Position numbers and translations under genes: made by a program. A DNA stretch of 64,000 nucleotides from Streptomyces shenzhenensis (GTDB lineage: Bacteria; Actinomycetota; Actinomycetes; Streptomycetales; Streptomycetaceae). Positions 23,288 through 36,221 of the stretch are shown here, one piece after another. The notes under the pieces were generated by a model. The model was not told the DNA's origin and ran no database searches. It saw only the letters and a list, made by a program, of their open reading frames with translations. The stretch covers positions 82,282 to 146,281 of the forward strand of contig NZ_JAJONF010000024.1 of assembly GCF_021462265.1 (NCBI RefSeq), written 5' to 3'. Position 1 is the stretch's first letter. The number at the start of each line of letters is the position of its first letter.

Positions 23288-24514
23288 CTACTCTCCCGCC
23301 GACGCGTGCTCCCCGGCCCCCGCCGGAACATCGAACTCTCTCCAGAACCCCGCCCGAATGGCGTACCGGTCGTGCTCGTCGATCTGGTCGTCCTTGTGCG
23401 CCAGCAGCCCGAAGCGCGCCGCGTACCGCAACAGCTCCCCGTCGATCCGGTGCGGAATCCGCGGATACATCTCCGACAGCTTCTGCAGATGGCTCTGGTC
23501 CCCGAGCCGCGACATCCACCGCCGCGCGAACACCTGCCCGACCTCGTACGGATCCCCGCCGACGGTCGTGATGTCCTCCTCCCGGTCGGCCCACCGCTGC
23601 TCCGCGGTGGTCAGCTGCGCCAGTGTCGGCATGGACGCCGCCTCCGCCGACTCCGCCGCGCCCCCCGGCCGGTCCACCCACCCCTTGTCGGAGGACCACC
23701 GCAGCGTGGCCGTCGTCGCCGGATGCTGGACCGGCTGGGCCCCCGGCGCCCGCAGCGCGGCGAGATCCTTGGGCGTCGGCACCCCCTTCGGCGCCGGCAT
23801 CCGCTCCGCCGTCCCGTTCTCCACCGCCCGCGCCGCGGGTGCCCGGTCGGCATTCTCGGTCCCCGCCTCCGCCGCGGCCGCCAGCGACGACTCCGGCAGC
23901 GGCGCCGAGAGGATCGCGGCGATCTCCGGCCGCGGCACCGGCTGCGGCGCGCAGACCCCGGTCAGCTCCTTGGCCCGTACCGCCTGGGTGATCCACGCCC
24001 GGTCCAGCACCCGCCGCTCGTCGGCCTCGGCGACCAGGTCCTCGGACTGGTTGTAGTCCCCGTCGGCGGCCTGTACGGCCCACAGGTGTACGGCGACCCC
24101 GTGCTCCTTGGCAGCCATCATGCCCGGCAGCAGGTCCCCGTCGCCGGTCACCAGCACGACGTCGGAGCAGGCGCGGTTGCGGGCCAGCTCGGTCAGCTCG
24201 GCGTGCATGGCCGCGTCCACGCCCTTCTGCGCCCAGCGTCCGTCGCTGCGGGTCAGCGCGCCGAGCCGGACGGTCACCCGGGGCATCACGCGCAGCCTGC
24301 GGTGTTCCGGCTGGGGAACACGGTCGGGGGCGCCGTCGAACCAGTAGATGCGCAGCAGTGGACGCTCGGTGTCGGACTCCGCGCGGTCGCGCAACGCCTG
24401 GATCAGCGCGGCGTGGTCGACGGTGATCCGGGATCGGGAGGGCTCACCGGCGAGGAGACTGGCGGCGGCACCCAGCAGATACCCGGCGTCCACCAGGACA
24501 ATGCAGCGGTCCAC
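23288..24514 (-). CDS. NYN-domain (PIN-like) putative ribonuclease
   Basis: About 408 aa. The N-terminal NYN domain has the acidic residues expected of a PIN-like nuclease: CIVLVDAGYLLGAA, RWAQKGVDAAMHAEL and VVLVTGDGDLLPGM. The middle is Ala/Pro/Glu-rich and low in complexity. The C-terminal 110 residues form a second conserved helical domain (VFARRWMSRLGDQSHLQKLSEMYPRIPHRIDGELLRYA) that may bind nucleic acid. The GTG at 24514 fits the GAGGGTGA upstream better than the GTG at 24523. The target RNA is unknown. It is divergent from the 58-aa gene. Confidence 0.85.
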   Translation of the reverse strand: MDRCIVLVDAGYLLGAAASLLAGEPSRSRITVDHAALIQALRDRAESDTERPLLRIYWFDGAPDRVPQPEHRRLRVMPRVTVRLGALTRSDGRWAQKGVDAAMHAELTELARNRACSDVVLVTGDGDLLPGMMAAKEHGVAVHLWAVQAADGDYNQSEDLVAEADERRVLDRAWITQAVRAKELTGVCAPQPVPRPEIAAILSAPLPESSLAAAAEAGTENADRAPAARAVENGTAERMPAPKGVPTPKDLAALRAPGAQPVQHPATTATLRWSSDKGWVDRPGGAAESAEAASMPTLAQLTTAEQRWADREEDITTVGGDPYEVGQVFARRWMSRLGDQSHLQKLSEMYPRIPHRIDGELLRYAARFGLLAHKDDQIDEHDRYAIRAGFWREFDVPAGAGEHASAGE

Positions 24515-24734
24515 GCGACTCACCCTCTTTCCGGGAGGTTTGCTTTCGGGGCTTCCTTCGAGTCTGCCCGACCACGCGGGGGTTAACGGCCCGAACTCGA
24601 TCTTCGGCGTGGCGTTTCGGGGCCTCGTCCTCCGACAAGCCCTGTTACAGACGGTAATTATCCGAAATGCGCCTGTTGTCAGCCTATGTGAATCTGAATT
24701 TGGCCCCTAGATCCCCCACAGGAGGCAGATCACC

Positions 24735-24911
24735 ATGGCCAAGAACAAGAACCGCAAGGGTGGCTCCCAGAACCGCGCCTCGCAGGCCGAGCAGACCCAC
24801 GAGCACGGGCAGCGTACGTCGAACGAGCCCCAGGACTCGCCGGTGTCGCACATCCAGGGCAGCCCTGCCGATGTTGCTCGTAAGAAGCAGAAGAGCTTCG
24901 GCCACAACTGA
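24735..24911 (+). CDS. 58-aa basic, Asn/Gln-rich small protein
   Basis: ATG at 24735, TGA at 24909-24911, with a perfect AGGAGG 10 nt upstream. The product starts MAKNKNRKGGSQNRAS and ends VARKKQKSFGHN. It is hydrophilic, with basic ends and an acidic middle, and has no hydrophobic segment, so it is probably disordered. From memory it is conserved in streptomycetes without a known role. A strong stem-loop follows at 24960-24986. Confidence 0.85.
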   Translation: MAKNKNRKGGSQNRASQAEQTHEHGQRTSNEPQDSPVSHIQGSPADVARKKQKSFGHN

Positions 24912-24959
24912 GCGGATCGATCAGGTCCCACCCGGCAGTTGAAGCCCAGCCGTGCAGGA

Positions 24960-24986
24960 GGGGCGCACCCGTTGCGGGTGCGCCCC
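24960..24986. terminator. Stem-loop between the 58-aa gene and dnaE
   Basis: GGGGCGCACCCG (24960-24971) pairs perfectly with CGGGTGCGCCCC (24975-24986) around a TTG loop. It lies between two convergent genes, so it can serve both directions. The U-run is weak (CTTCC). Confidence 0.75.
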
Positions 24987-25012
24987 TTCCGCGCGTGTAC
25001 GGACCGGAAACC

Positions 25013-28552
<3,540 letters not shown>

Positions 28553-28825
28553 GGTTTCGGCCTCCAAGTGAACCGGGGCGGCGCGAAGCGCCTCGTTGAG
28601 GGGCGGCGGTCGGGCGACGGGCGGGCAGGCGTCGACGATCTTCCGACCGGCTGCGGACAGTCTGGTGGGACATCGGAATCCTATGCCTCGGCACTGACAC
28701 CCGGCGGGCTCCCCCGCGTACCTTCGTCCGAGAAAGGCGGGCACTCCCGGGGACCTTCGCACGTTGGTCCGGCGAGAGATCCGTGCCACATGTCAGGCAG
28801 CACCCGTACCAGGAGGCACCCAGCG

Positions 28826-30172
28826 ATGTCGGTCCCCCAGCTCAACGACGAGCAGCGCGGCGAGGAGATCCTCGCCGTCTTCGACACCGCCTTCGGCGAG
28901 CTCCTGGCCGCCGACCCGGCCGCGTTCCGCGTGAAGTTCCGGAAGATGGCGGCCTCGGCCTTCGCCTTCTACCGGGGCACGGCCGCGCTCTTCTACCACG
29001 ACCTGGACGCGGAGACCGCCGGGGGAGGCGGCCGGATATACACCGGCCCGTACCTGGACGAGCGCACCTCGCGGGTGTGGATCCACGGCGACCTGCACGC
29101 GGAGAACTTCGGCACCTACATGGATTCCAACGGCCGCCTGGTCTTCAACGTCAACGACTTCGACGAGGCCTACGTCGGCCCGTTCACCTGGGACCTGAAG
29201 CGCTTCGCCGCCTCCATCGCGCTGATCGGGTACGCGAAGGCGCTCAGCGACGAGCAGATCACCGAGCTGGTCGAGGTGTACGCGGACGCCTACCGCGAGC
29301 GCATCCACGCGCTGGCGACGGGCGCGAAGAGCGACGAGGTGCCGCCCTTCACCCTGGACACCGCCGAGGGCCCGCTGCTCGGCGCGCTGCGCGCGGCCCG
29401 CTCGCTGACCCGTTTCGAGCTGCTGGACTCGATGACGGAGATCCGCGACTGGGAGCGCCGGTTCGCCGCCGGCGGCGGCTCCATCGAGCTGGACGCCGCC
29501 ACCCGCTACAAGGTGCTCGCGGCCTTCGACGGCTACCTGGAGACGCTCCCCGAGTCGTCCCTGTCCCGTCCGGACTCCTACCGCGTCAAGGACGTCGTGG
29601 GCCGCCGCGGGATCGGCATCGGCTCGGCCGGCCTGCCGTCGTACAACATCCTCCTGGAGGGCGCCACCGACGCCCTGGAGAACGACGTGGTGATCTACAT
29701 CAAGCAGGCCCAGACACCGGCCGTCTCCCGGCACGTCACGGACCCGGCGATCCGGGAGTACTTCCAGCACGAGGGCCACCGCACGGTGATCTCGCAGCGC
29801 GCCCTGCAGGCGCACGCCGACCCGTGGCTGGGCTGGACCGAGCTGGACGGCGCGGGACAGCTGGTCGCCGAGGTGTCGCCGTACGCGGTGGACCTGGACT
29901 GGAGCGACATCGACGACCCGGAGGAGATCGCGGCGGTCGTCGCCGACCTCGGCCGGGCCACGGCGTCCATGCACTCGGCGGCCGACGACACCTCCGGCGA
30001 GTCCCTGGTGCCGTTCTCCACCGAGCGGGCCATCGACGCGGCGATCGCCGCCGACGAGGACGGATTCGCGGGCCTGCTCACCGACTTCGCGCACAGCTAC
30101 GGCGCACGCGCGCGTGCCGACCACCAGATCTTCGTCGACCTGTTCCGCAACGGCCGCATTCCAGGCCTGTAA
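28826..30172 (+). CDS. DUF2252 (kinase-like fold) protein
   Basis: 448 aa. It has the DUF2252 features: an RVKFRKMAASAFAFYRGTAALFYHDL N-terminus and the kinase-like loop WIHGDLHAENFGTYMDSNG. The latter resembles the catalytic HGDLHxxN of aminoglycoside phosphotransferase-like kinases. NVNDFDEAYVGPFTWDLKR supplies the metal-binding Asp. A small-molecule kinase activity is possible but unproven. The ATG at 28826 has AGGAGG 9 nt upstream. It is divergent from dnaE. Confidence 0.88.
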   Translation: MSVPQLNDEQRGEEILAVFDTAFGELLAADPAAFRVKFRKMAASAFAFYRGTAALFYHDLDAETAGGGGRIYTGPYLDERTSRVWIHGDLHAENFGTYMDSNGRLVFNVNDFDEAYVGPFTWDLKRFAASIALIGYAKALSDEQITELVEVYADAYRERIHALATGAKSDEVPPFTLDTAEGPLLGALRAARSLTRFELLDSMTEIRDWERRFAAGGGSIELDAATRYKVLAAFDGYLETLPESSLSRPDSYRVKDVVGRRGIGIGSAGLPSYNILLEGATDALENDVVIYIKQAQTPAVSRHVTDPAIREYFQHEGHRTVISQRALQAHADPWLGWTELDGAGQLVAEVSPYAVDLDWSDIDDPEEIAAVVADLGRATASMHSAADDTSGESLVPFSTERAIDAAIAADEDGFAGLLTDFAHSYGARARADHQIFVDLFRNGRIPGL

Positions 30173-30239
30173 CCTTCGCCGATTCTCAGGGCCCTTTTAG
30201 GGGTCCCCTACATGAGTACGTGACAGACTCTCCACCGCT

Positions 30240-30932
30240 ATGGACATATCCGGGACCCAGCTCAGAGTCGTGCGCGCGGCGCTGTTCACGGCCTTCGTCG
30301 TGACGCTCAGCACCGCGTCGCACGTGCTGCTGTCCCGGGCCCCGCTGCCGTTCACGACGGTGGCGGCGGTCGCCGCCGGCGTGTTCCTCACCGCGTACGC
30401 GCTGGCGGGCCGCGAGCGCGGCTTCGGGCGGATCGCGGCCCTGTTGATCCCCCTGGAGCTGGCCGCCGACACGGTCTTCACCACCGGCCAGCACGCCTGC
30501 TACGGCCGGGCGGGCGGCCCCATCGCCGGCCCGTTGCGGGCGGTCGGCTTCGACGTGCTCTGCCACGGCGGCACGGTCGGCACCCCGCTGGCCCGCATGG
30601 CCGGCGGCTCCCGCGCCACCGCGGTCCTCGCGCAGGCCGACCCGGCCGCCGCCTGGCTGCTGCTCGCCGCGCACGTCGGCGTCGGGCTGCTCGCCGCCGC
30701 CTGGCTGCGCCGCGGCGAGCGCGCCCTGACCCAGTTGCTGCGCGCCGTGGCCGCCACCACCTTCCGCCCGCTGCTCCTCGCGGTCGCGGCCGGCACGGTC
30801 CGGCCGGCTCCGGTGCCACGGCTGCCGCGCCCGGCGCCCCGCCCGGCCGCCACCCGTGCCCTGCTCCTCGTGCACTCCCTGGGACGGCGCGGACCGCCGT
30901 GCTCCGGGGCGCTCGCCCTGCCCTTCGGCTGA
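30240..30932 (+). CDS. 230-aa membrane protein of unknown function
   Basis: Four predicted helices: residues about 12-28, 36-56, 62-78, and a well separated AAWLLLAAHVGVGLLAAAW near 140. A loop contains HACYGRAGGP and DVLCHGG, with two Cys and two His. The C-terminal 60 residues are Pro/Arg-rich and low in complexity. I do not recognise a family. It is 101 nt upstream of the second DsbA-like gene, so a shared envelope-redox job is conceivable but not shown. Confidence 0.7.
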   Translation: MDISGTQLRVVRAALFTAFVVTLSTASHVLLSRAPLPFTTVAAVAAGVFLTAYALAGRERGFGRIAALLIPLELAADTVFTTGQHACYGRAGGPIAGPLRAVGFDVLCHGGTVGTPLARMAGGSRATAVLAQADPAAAWLLLAAHVGVGLLAAAWLRRGERALTQLLRAVAATTFRPLLLAVAAGTVRPAPVPRLPRPAPRPAATRALLLVHSLGRRGPPCSGALALPFG

Positions 30933-31033
30933 GCGCCCTTCTCTCCCGAGCACGCCCGTCGTCCGAGCACGACGAGTCCCCCACACGTATCCCGCGCACG
31001 ACATGTGCGCGTCCCCCTATGGAGATCACCGAC

Positions 31034-31882
31034 ATGAGCAAGCGGAACAGCCCAGCTGCCAAGAACGCGGCCCGGGAGCGGCTGCGCGCCGAGCGCGAGA
31101 AGCAGGCCAAGCGCGCGAAGGTCAAGCGGCAGGTCATCGTGGCCTGCTCGGTCGTGGCCGTGCTGGCCGCGGCGGGCGGCATAGGTTACGCCGTCGTCCA
31201 GGCCAACAAGCCCGGCTACTGGGAGTCGGAGAAGGACGCCAAGGTCGTCGCCCCGGCCAACACGACGGGTACCGACGGCACCACGGTCGTCATCGGCAAG
31301 TCCACCGCCGCGAAGACCCTGAAGGTCTACGAGGACCCGCGCTGCCCGATCTGCGCCCAGTTCGAGCAGACGGTCGGTCCGACGGTGAAGAAGGACATCG
31401 ACGACGGCAAGTTCAAGATCCAGTACATCGGTGGCACGTTCCTCGACGGCGACTCCACTAAGAACGGAAAGGTGCAGATCGGCTCCCGCGGCGAGGGCTC
31501 CAAGAACGCGATGAGCGCCATGGGCGCGGCGCTGAACGTCAGCGACGAGGCGTTCCTGGAGTACAAGACCGCGCTGTACTCGAAGAAGTGGCACCCGGAC
31601 GAGTCCACCGACAAGTTCAAGAACGACAGTTACCTCATCCAGGTCGCCGACACCGTCCCGGCCCTGAAGAACAACAAGTCCTTCCAGGCCGACGTGAAGT
31701 CCGGCAAGTACGACGCCTGGGCGCTGGCCATGTCGAAGACCTTCGACACCAACAAGGACGGCGTGACGGGCACTCCGAGCTTCGTCATGAACGGCAAGAT
31801 GCTGACGGCCGACTCCAGCGGCAACCCGCCGATGACGGTCGCGGCCTTCAACTCCCTTGTGGACGCGGCCCTCAAGGGCTGA
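31034..31882 (+). CDS. Membrane-anchored DsbA/thioredoxin-like protein (CPIC)
   Basis: 282 aa with a basic cytoplasmic start (MSKRNSPAAKNAARERLRAEREKQ), one helix (VIVACSVVAVLAAAGGIGYAV) and an extracytoplasmic DsbA-like domain. The active site is CPIC in the context EDPRCPICAQFE, and the cis-Pro loop is TGTPSFVMNGK. The long insert before the cis-Pro contains helices rich in Lys and Asn. It has the same N-terminal plan as the protein at 1083-1859. The ATG at 31034 has GGAG 9 nt upstream. It is followed by a strong hairpin and then phoD. Confidence 0.9.
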   Translation: MSKRNSPAAKNAARERLRAEREKQAKRAKVKRQVIVACSVVAVLAAAGGIGYAVVQANKPGYWESEKDAKVVAPANTTGTDGTTVVIGKSTAAKTLKVYEDPRCPICAQFEQTVGPTVKKDIDDGKFKIQYIGGTFLDGDSTKNGKVQIGSRGEGSKNAMSAMGAALNVSDEAFLEYKTALYSKKWHPDESTDKFKNDSYLIQVADTVPALKNNKSFQADVKSGKYDAWALAMSKTFDTNKDGVTGTPSFVMNGKMLTADSSGNPPMTVAAFNSLVDAALKG

Positions 31883-31911
31883 CGCCCGACCGGAATCCCC
31901 GGCTCCACGTG

Positions 31912-31947
31912 AAGAGCAGGCGAACTTTCGCTGGTTCGCCTGCTCTT
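31912..31947. terminator. 14-bp stem-loop between the DsbA-like gene and phoD
   Basis: AAGAGCAGGCGAAC (31912-31925) pairs perfectly with GTTCGCCTGCTCTT (31934-31947) across an 8-nt loop, followed by GTTCATACT. It ends only 29 nt before the phoD start, so it must overlap or abut the phoD promoter. Confidence 0.8.
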
Positions 31948-31976
31948 GTTCATACTGGTCAGTAACCTGAGCGGTC

Positions 31977-33653
31977 GTGACCAGTCGAAACCGATCAACA
32001 CAGTCTTCCGAGAGCGCACCGACGCCCTCTCCCCGCCGCCGCACGGTCGTCAAGGCCGCGGCGACCGCCGGCATCGCCGTCGTCGCAGCCCCCCTGGCCA
32101 CCGCGCTGCCGGCGCGGGCCGCCTCGGACGCCCCCGCCTTCCTGCACGGCGTCGCCTCCGGCGACCCGCTGCCCGACGGCGTTCTGCTGTGGACGCGGGT
32201 GACGCCGACCGCCGACGCCACGCCGGGCTCCGGTGTCGGCCCGGACACCGAGGTCAGCTGGGTCGTCGCCACCGACAAGGCGCTGACGAACATCGTCTCG
32301 AAGGGCTCCACCACCGCGACCGCCGCCTCCGACCACACGGTCAAGGCCGACATCCGCGGCCTCGCCCCGGCCACCGACTACTGGTTCCGCTTCTCGGCCG
32401 GCCCCACGGACTCCCCGGTGGCACGCACCCGCACCGCGCCCGCGGCCGACGCCACCGTCTCCGGCCTGCGCTTCGGCGTGGTCTCCTGCGCGAACTGGGA
32501 GGCCGGCTACTTCGCCCCCTACCGCCACCTCGCGGCCCGCGGCGACCTCGACGCCTGGCTGCACCTCGGCGACTACATCTACGAGTACGGCACCGGCGAG
32601 TACGGCACCCGCGGCACCGTGGTCCGTGCGCACGCGCCCACCCACGAGATCATCACCCTCGCCGACTACCGCACCCGGCACGGCAAGTACAAGACCGACA
32701 CCGACCTGCAGGCCCTGCACGCCAAGGCACCGGTCATCGCGATATGGGACGACCACGAGTTCGCCAACGACTCCTGGTCCGGCGGCGCCGAGAACCACAC
32801 CGAGGGCGCCGAGGGCACCTGGACGGCCCGTCAGGCCGCCGCCAAGCAGGCCTACTTCGAGTGGATGCCGGTCCGCCCGGCCATCGCCGGCACCACCTAC
32901 CGCCGGCTGCGCTTCGGCAAGCTCGCCGACCTCTCCCTGCTCGACCTGCGCTCCTTCCGCTCCCAGCAGGTGTCCGCGGGCAGCGGCTCGGTCGACGACC
33001 CGGAGCGCACCATCACCGGCCGCGCCCAGCTCGACTGGCTGAAGGCGGGGCTGAAGGCCTCCGACACCACCTGGCGGCTGGTCGGCAACTCGGTGATGAT
33101 CTCGCCCTTCGCCATCGGCTCGCTCTCCGCCGACCTCCTCAAGCCGCTCGCCAAGCTGCTCGGTCTGCCCCAGGACGGCCTCGCCCTCAACACCGACCAG
33201 TGGGACGGCTACACCGACGACCGCCGCGAACTACTGGCTCACCTGCGCTCCAACGCGATCACCAACACGGTGTTCCTCACCGGCGACATCCACATGGCCT
33301 GGGCCAACGACGTGCCCGTGGATGCCGGGACCTATCCGCTGTCCGCCTCGGCCGCCACCGAGTTCGTGGTCACCTCGGTGACCTCCGACAACCTCGACGA
33401 CATCCTCAAGGTCTCCCCCGGCGTCGTCTCCACCGTCGCCGCACCGGTGATCCAGCTGGCCAACCGCCATGTGCACTGGGTCGACACCGACCGGCACGGC
33501 TACGGCGTCCTGGACATCACGGCCGCGCGGGCGCAGATGGACTACTACGTCGTATCCGACAAGACGAAGGCCGACGCCACCTCGTCCTGGGAGCGGTCGT
33601 ACCGCACCCGCAGCGGCACCCAGAAGGTCGAGCGCGCCTACGACCCGGTGTGA
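31977..33653 (+). CDS. phoD: PhoD-type alkaline phosphatase/phosphodiesterase (Tat-exported)
   Basis: 558 aa. A twin-arginine signal peptide is visible (SPRRRTVVKAAATAGIAVVAAPL, cleavage likely after LPARA, residue about 48). The PhoD_N domain is followed by the metallophosphatase core: FGVVSCANWEAGYF, WLHLGDYIYEYGTGE, AIWDDHEFANDSW and FLTGDIHMAW. Ca/Fe ligands (Asp, Tyr, Asp-Asp-His-Glu, Asp-x-His) are all in place. In Streptomyces phoD is normally PhoP-regulated. I did not find a clean 11-nt direct repeat PHO box here. GTG start at 31977 with no strong Shine-Dalgarno; TAACCT at 31963-31968 could be the -10 of a leaderless mRNA. Confidence 0.93.
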   Translation: MTSRNRSTQSSESAPTPSPRRRTVVKAAATAGIAVVAAPLATALPARAASDAPAFLHGVASGDPLPDGVLLWTRVTPTADATPGSGVGPDTEVSWVVATDKALTNIVSKGSTTATAASDHTVKADIRGLAPATDYWFRFSAGPTDSPVARTRTAPAADATVSGLRFGVVSCANWEAGYFAPYRHLAARGDLDAWLHLGDYIYEYGTGEYGTRGTVVRAHAPTHEIITLADYRTRHGKYKTDTDLQALHAKAPVIAIWDDHEFANDSWSGGAENHTEGAEGTWTARQAAAKQAYFEWMPVRPAIAGTTYRRLRFGKLADLSLLDLRSFRSQQVSAGSGSVDDPERTITGRAQLDWLKAGLKASDTTWRLVGNSVMISPFAIGSLSADLLKPLAKLLGLPQDGLALNTDQWDGYTDDRRELLAHLRSNAITNTVFLTGDIHMAWANDVPVDAGTYPLSASAATEFVVTSVTSDNLDDILKVSPGVVSTVAAPVIQLANRHVHWVDTDRHGYGVLDITAARAQMDYYVVSDKTKADATSSWERSYRTRSGTQKVERAYDPV

Positions 33654-33660
33654 CCGACGT

Positions 33661-34230
33661 CTACAGCGTGTCGAGGAAGCCGAGCGCCACCCGCCAGGTG
33701 GCCTCGGCGGCCTCCGCGTCGTAGTCCGGCAGGCCGGGGTCGGTGTAGAGGTGACCGGCGCCCGGGTAACGGTAGATCTCCACATCGGCGCCGGCCCGGC
33801 CCATCTGCAGGTACCAGGCGCTCAGCCAGTCGTCCGTCTCGAAGGCGTCGGGCTCGGCCACGTGCAGCTGCACCGGCAGCTCGGCCACCGAGGCGCTGGG
33901 CGCGATGTCCGACGTGCCGTGCAGAAGCAGCAGCCCCCGCGCCCGCTCGTCGCCCAGCGCCAGCGTCTGCGCGACCGAGGCGCCCAGCGAGAACCCCGCG
34001 TACACCAGCCCGCGCTCCGAGTACGGCGCCGCCGCCAGCACGGCCCGCTTCAGCAGTTCGTCCTTGCCGATCGACTCGTTGAACTCCATGCCCTCCTCGA
34101 CCGTGTCGAACGTGCGCCCCTCGAACAGGTCCGGCGTCCACACCTCGTGTCCGGCGGCACGCAGCCGGTCCGCGGCCTCGCGCACCGCGGGCCTGAGGCC
34201 ATAGGTCGAGTGAAAGAGCATGATGTTCAT
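33661..34230 (-). CDS. Dienelactone hydrolase-family protein
   Basis: 189-aa alpha/beta hydrolase. The nucleophile elbow is GFSLGAS, with Ser where classical DLH has Cys. The acid lies in the AEPDAFE region, and the His is in GAGHLYTDP. Probably an esterase of unknown substrate. It converges with phoD, the two stop codons being 7 bp apart with no terminator between them. Confidence 0.88.
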   Translation of the reverse strand: MNIMLFHSTYGLRPAVREAADRLRAAGHEVWTPDLFEGRTFDTVEEGMEFNESIGKDELLKRAVLAAAPYSERGLVYAGFSLGASVAQTLALGDERARGLLLLHGTSDIAPSASVAELPVQLHVAEPDAFETDDWLSAWYLQMGRAGADVEIYRYPGAGHLYTDPGLPDYDAEAAEATWRVALGFLDTL

Positions 34231-34346
34231 GCGCCCATGGTGCCAGCCACCGCCGGCAACACCGACCTGCCCGCGACCACGACCGTGACGTCCTTCTCAC
34301 CGGGCGGCATGTTCAGGACCCCGCGGATCCGGTTACGTTCGAAGCC

Positions 34347-35465
34347 ATGGAGATGGAGAACGTACTCCGCCCGCTGATCGTGTTCGGCGGCGCCGTCGTC
34401 CTCACCCTGCTGATCGGCTGGGCGACCGATCTACTGCTGCGCAAGGCCGACGCACGGCACAGCGAGACGCCGCTGTGGGGCCTGCTGCGCCGCGGCCGCA
34501 TCCCCTACCAGCTGGTGCTGTGCGCGGCACTGCTCAGAGGCTCCTACGACCAGGCCGAGCTGATCCTGGAGCACCGGGTCGCCGTCGGCCAGATCCTGAC
34601 CCTGGTGCTGATCGGGTCGGCCGCCTGGCTGGTAGTGCGGATCGCGGCGGCCGTCGTGGAGTCGACCTACTCCCGCTACGCCCGCGCCCACCACGACGCG
34701 GCCCGGGTCCGCCGGGTGCGCACCCAGGTGTCGCTGATCATGCGGGTGGTGACGGCCGTCGTCGGCGTGATGGCGGTGGCGGCGATGCTGCTGACCTTCC
34801 CGGCGATGCGCGCGGCCGGCGCCTCGCTGCTGGCCTCCGCCGGAATCCTCGGCATCGTCGCCGGTGTGGCCGCCCAGTCAACGCTGGCGAACATGTTCGC
34901 CGGCCTGCAGATCGCCTTCGGCGACATGGTGCGTCTCGGTGACACCGTCGTGGTCGACGGCGAGTGGGGCACGGTGGAAGAGATCACCCTGACCTTTCTG
35001 ACGGTACGGACCTGGGACGAGCGCCGGATCACCATGCCGGTGTCGTACTTCACCTCCAAACCCTTCGAGAACTGGTCGCGGGGCACCCCCCAGATGACCG
35101 GGATCGTCTATTGGCACGTCGACCACTCGGCGCCGATCGCGGCGATGCGCGAGAAGCTCCAGGACATCCTGCGGGAGTGCCCGGCCTGGGACGGGCGGGC
35201 CTACGGCCTGGTGGTCACGGACTCCACGCCGAACACCATCCAGGTGCGGGCGCTGGTGACCGCCAAGGACGCGGACGACATCTGGACGGTCCGGGTCACC
35301 GTCCGGGAGCAGATGATCACCTGGCTGAGCGCGGAGCACCCGTACGCCCTGCCCCGGGTCAACACGGCCGACGCGGTCCTGCCGCCCGGCGGGATCATCC
35401 CCTCCCAGGACGGGGCGGCGGCGGGCCGGCGTCTGCACGAGCCGCCGCGCACCGGCCGCGGCTGA
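34347..35465 (+). CDS. MscS-family mechanosensitive channel
   Basis: 372 aa. Three or four N-terminal helices precede the pore helix, ASLLASAGILGIVAGVAAQSTLANMFAGLQIAF, which has the Gly/Ala packing of MscS TM3. The beta domain follows (DMVRLGDTVVVDGEWGTVEEITLTFLTVRTWDERRITMP), then the alpha/beta vestibule and a Pro/Gly-rich tail. It probably relieves hypo-osmotic pressure. TACGTT at 34334-34339 ends 7 nt before the ATG, and no Shine-Dalgarno is present, so the mRNA may be leaderless. Confidence 0.92.
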   Translation: MEMENVLRPLIVFGGAVVLTLLIGWATDLLLRKADARHSETPLWGLLRRGRIPYQLVLCAALLRGSYDQAELILEHRVAVGQILTLVLIGSAAWLVVRIAAAVVESTYSRYARAHHDAARVRRVRTQVSLIMRVVTAVVGVMAVAAMLLTFPAMRAAGASLLASAGILGIVAGVAAQSTLANMFAGLQIAFGDMVRLGDTVVVDGEWGTVEEITLTFLTVRTWDERRITMPVSYFTSKPFENWSRGTPQMTGIVYWHVDHSAPIAAMREKLQDILRECPAWDGRAYGLVVTDSTPNTIQVRALVTAKDADDIWTVRVTVREQMITWLSAEHPYALPRVNTADAVLPPGGIIPSQDGAAAGRRLHEPPRTGRG

Positions 35466-35480
35466 CCGCTCCCCCGGCCC

Positions 35481-36221
35481 TCAGTGGCCGCGCTCGGCGC
35501 CGCCGTTGACCTGGATGATCTGCGAGGTGACGTGCCCGGCGGCCGGGGAGGCCAGCCAGTGGAGCGTGGCGGCGACGTCACCCGGGATGCCGGCCCGCCC
35601 GGTCGACGTCTCGGCGATGAGCTGCGCGCGCCGGGCCTGCGCCACGGGACCGCCGAAGAAGTCGGTGTCCTCGATGTACCCCGGTGCGACCACGTTCACG
35701 GTGACCCCGCGCGGCCCCAGCCGGCGGGCCAGGTCGTGGGCATAGGGGTGCAGGGCGGCCTTGGAGGCGGCGTACGACCCGGTCCCCGAGCCCCGGTACG
35801 CGGCGATCGAGCTGATGAACAGCACCCGCCCGCCGGGGTCGGCGAGCCGGTCCTTCAGGGCCTCCGTCAGCAGGACGGCGGTCAGCGTGTTCTGCCGGAA
35901 GTTGCCGGTCCAGGCGCGCGCGGCGGCGTCGAGCGGATCGTCGGCCTCCGCGTCGGCCGTACGCGCCGCGTTCCCTCCGGCGCTGTGGACGAGCACGTCC
36001 ACGGTCCCGAACTCCTCGGCGACGAACCGCGCGACTCCGCGTACCTGCTCAGGTTCGGCCAGATCGGCGTCGTACACCTCCGCCCCCGGCACCTGCGCCC
36101 GCTCCAGCAGCTCTCTGCGCCGCCCGAGCAGCAGCACCCGGTCCCCGTCCCCGGCGAACACCCGCGCCGCCGCGAGCCCGATCCCGGTTCCTCCACCACT
36201 GATCACAATGTTCCGAGCCAT
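35481..36221 (-). CDS. Short-chain dehydrogenase/reductase
   Basis: 246 aa, classical SDR. The cofactor loop is SGGGTGIGLAAA, LVHSAGGN replaces the usual NNAG, and the catalytic set is SSIAAYRGSGTGSYAASKAAL (Ser, Tyr, Lys). The C-terminus is typical (ASPAAGHVTSQIIQVNGG). Substrate unknown. It converges with mscS, 15 nt apart. Confidence 0.9.
   Translation of the reverse strand: MARNIVISGGGTGIGLAAARVFAGDGDRVLLLGRRRELLERAQVPGAEVYDADLAEPEQVRGVARFVAEEFGTVDVLVHSAGGNAARTADAEADDPLDAAARAWTGNFRQNTLTAVLLTEALKDRLADPGGRVLFISSIAAYRGSGTGSYAASKAALHPYAHDLARRLGPRGVTVNVVAPGYIEDTDFFGGPVAQARRAQLIAETSTGRAGIPGDVAATLHWLASPAAGHVTSQIIQVNGGAERGH

Noticed and set aside
31934..31955. GTTCGCC and GTTCATA upstream of phoD as a PHO box.
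   Set aside because: The two half-sites are 14 nt apart, not 11, and the first is the arm of a perfect hairpin.
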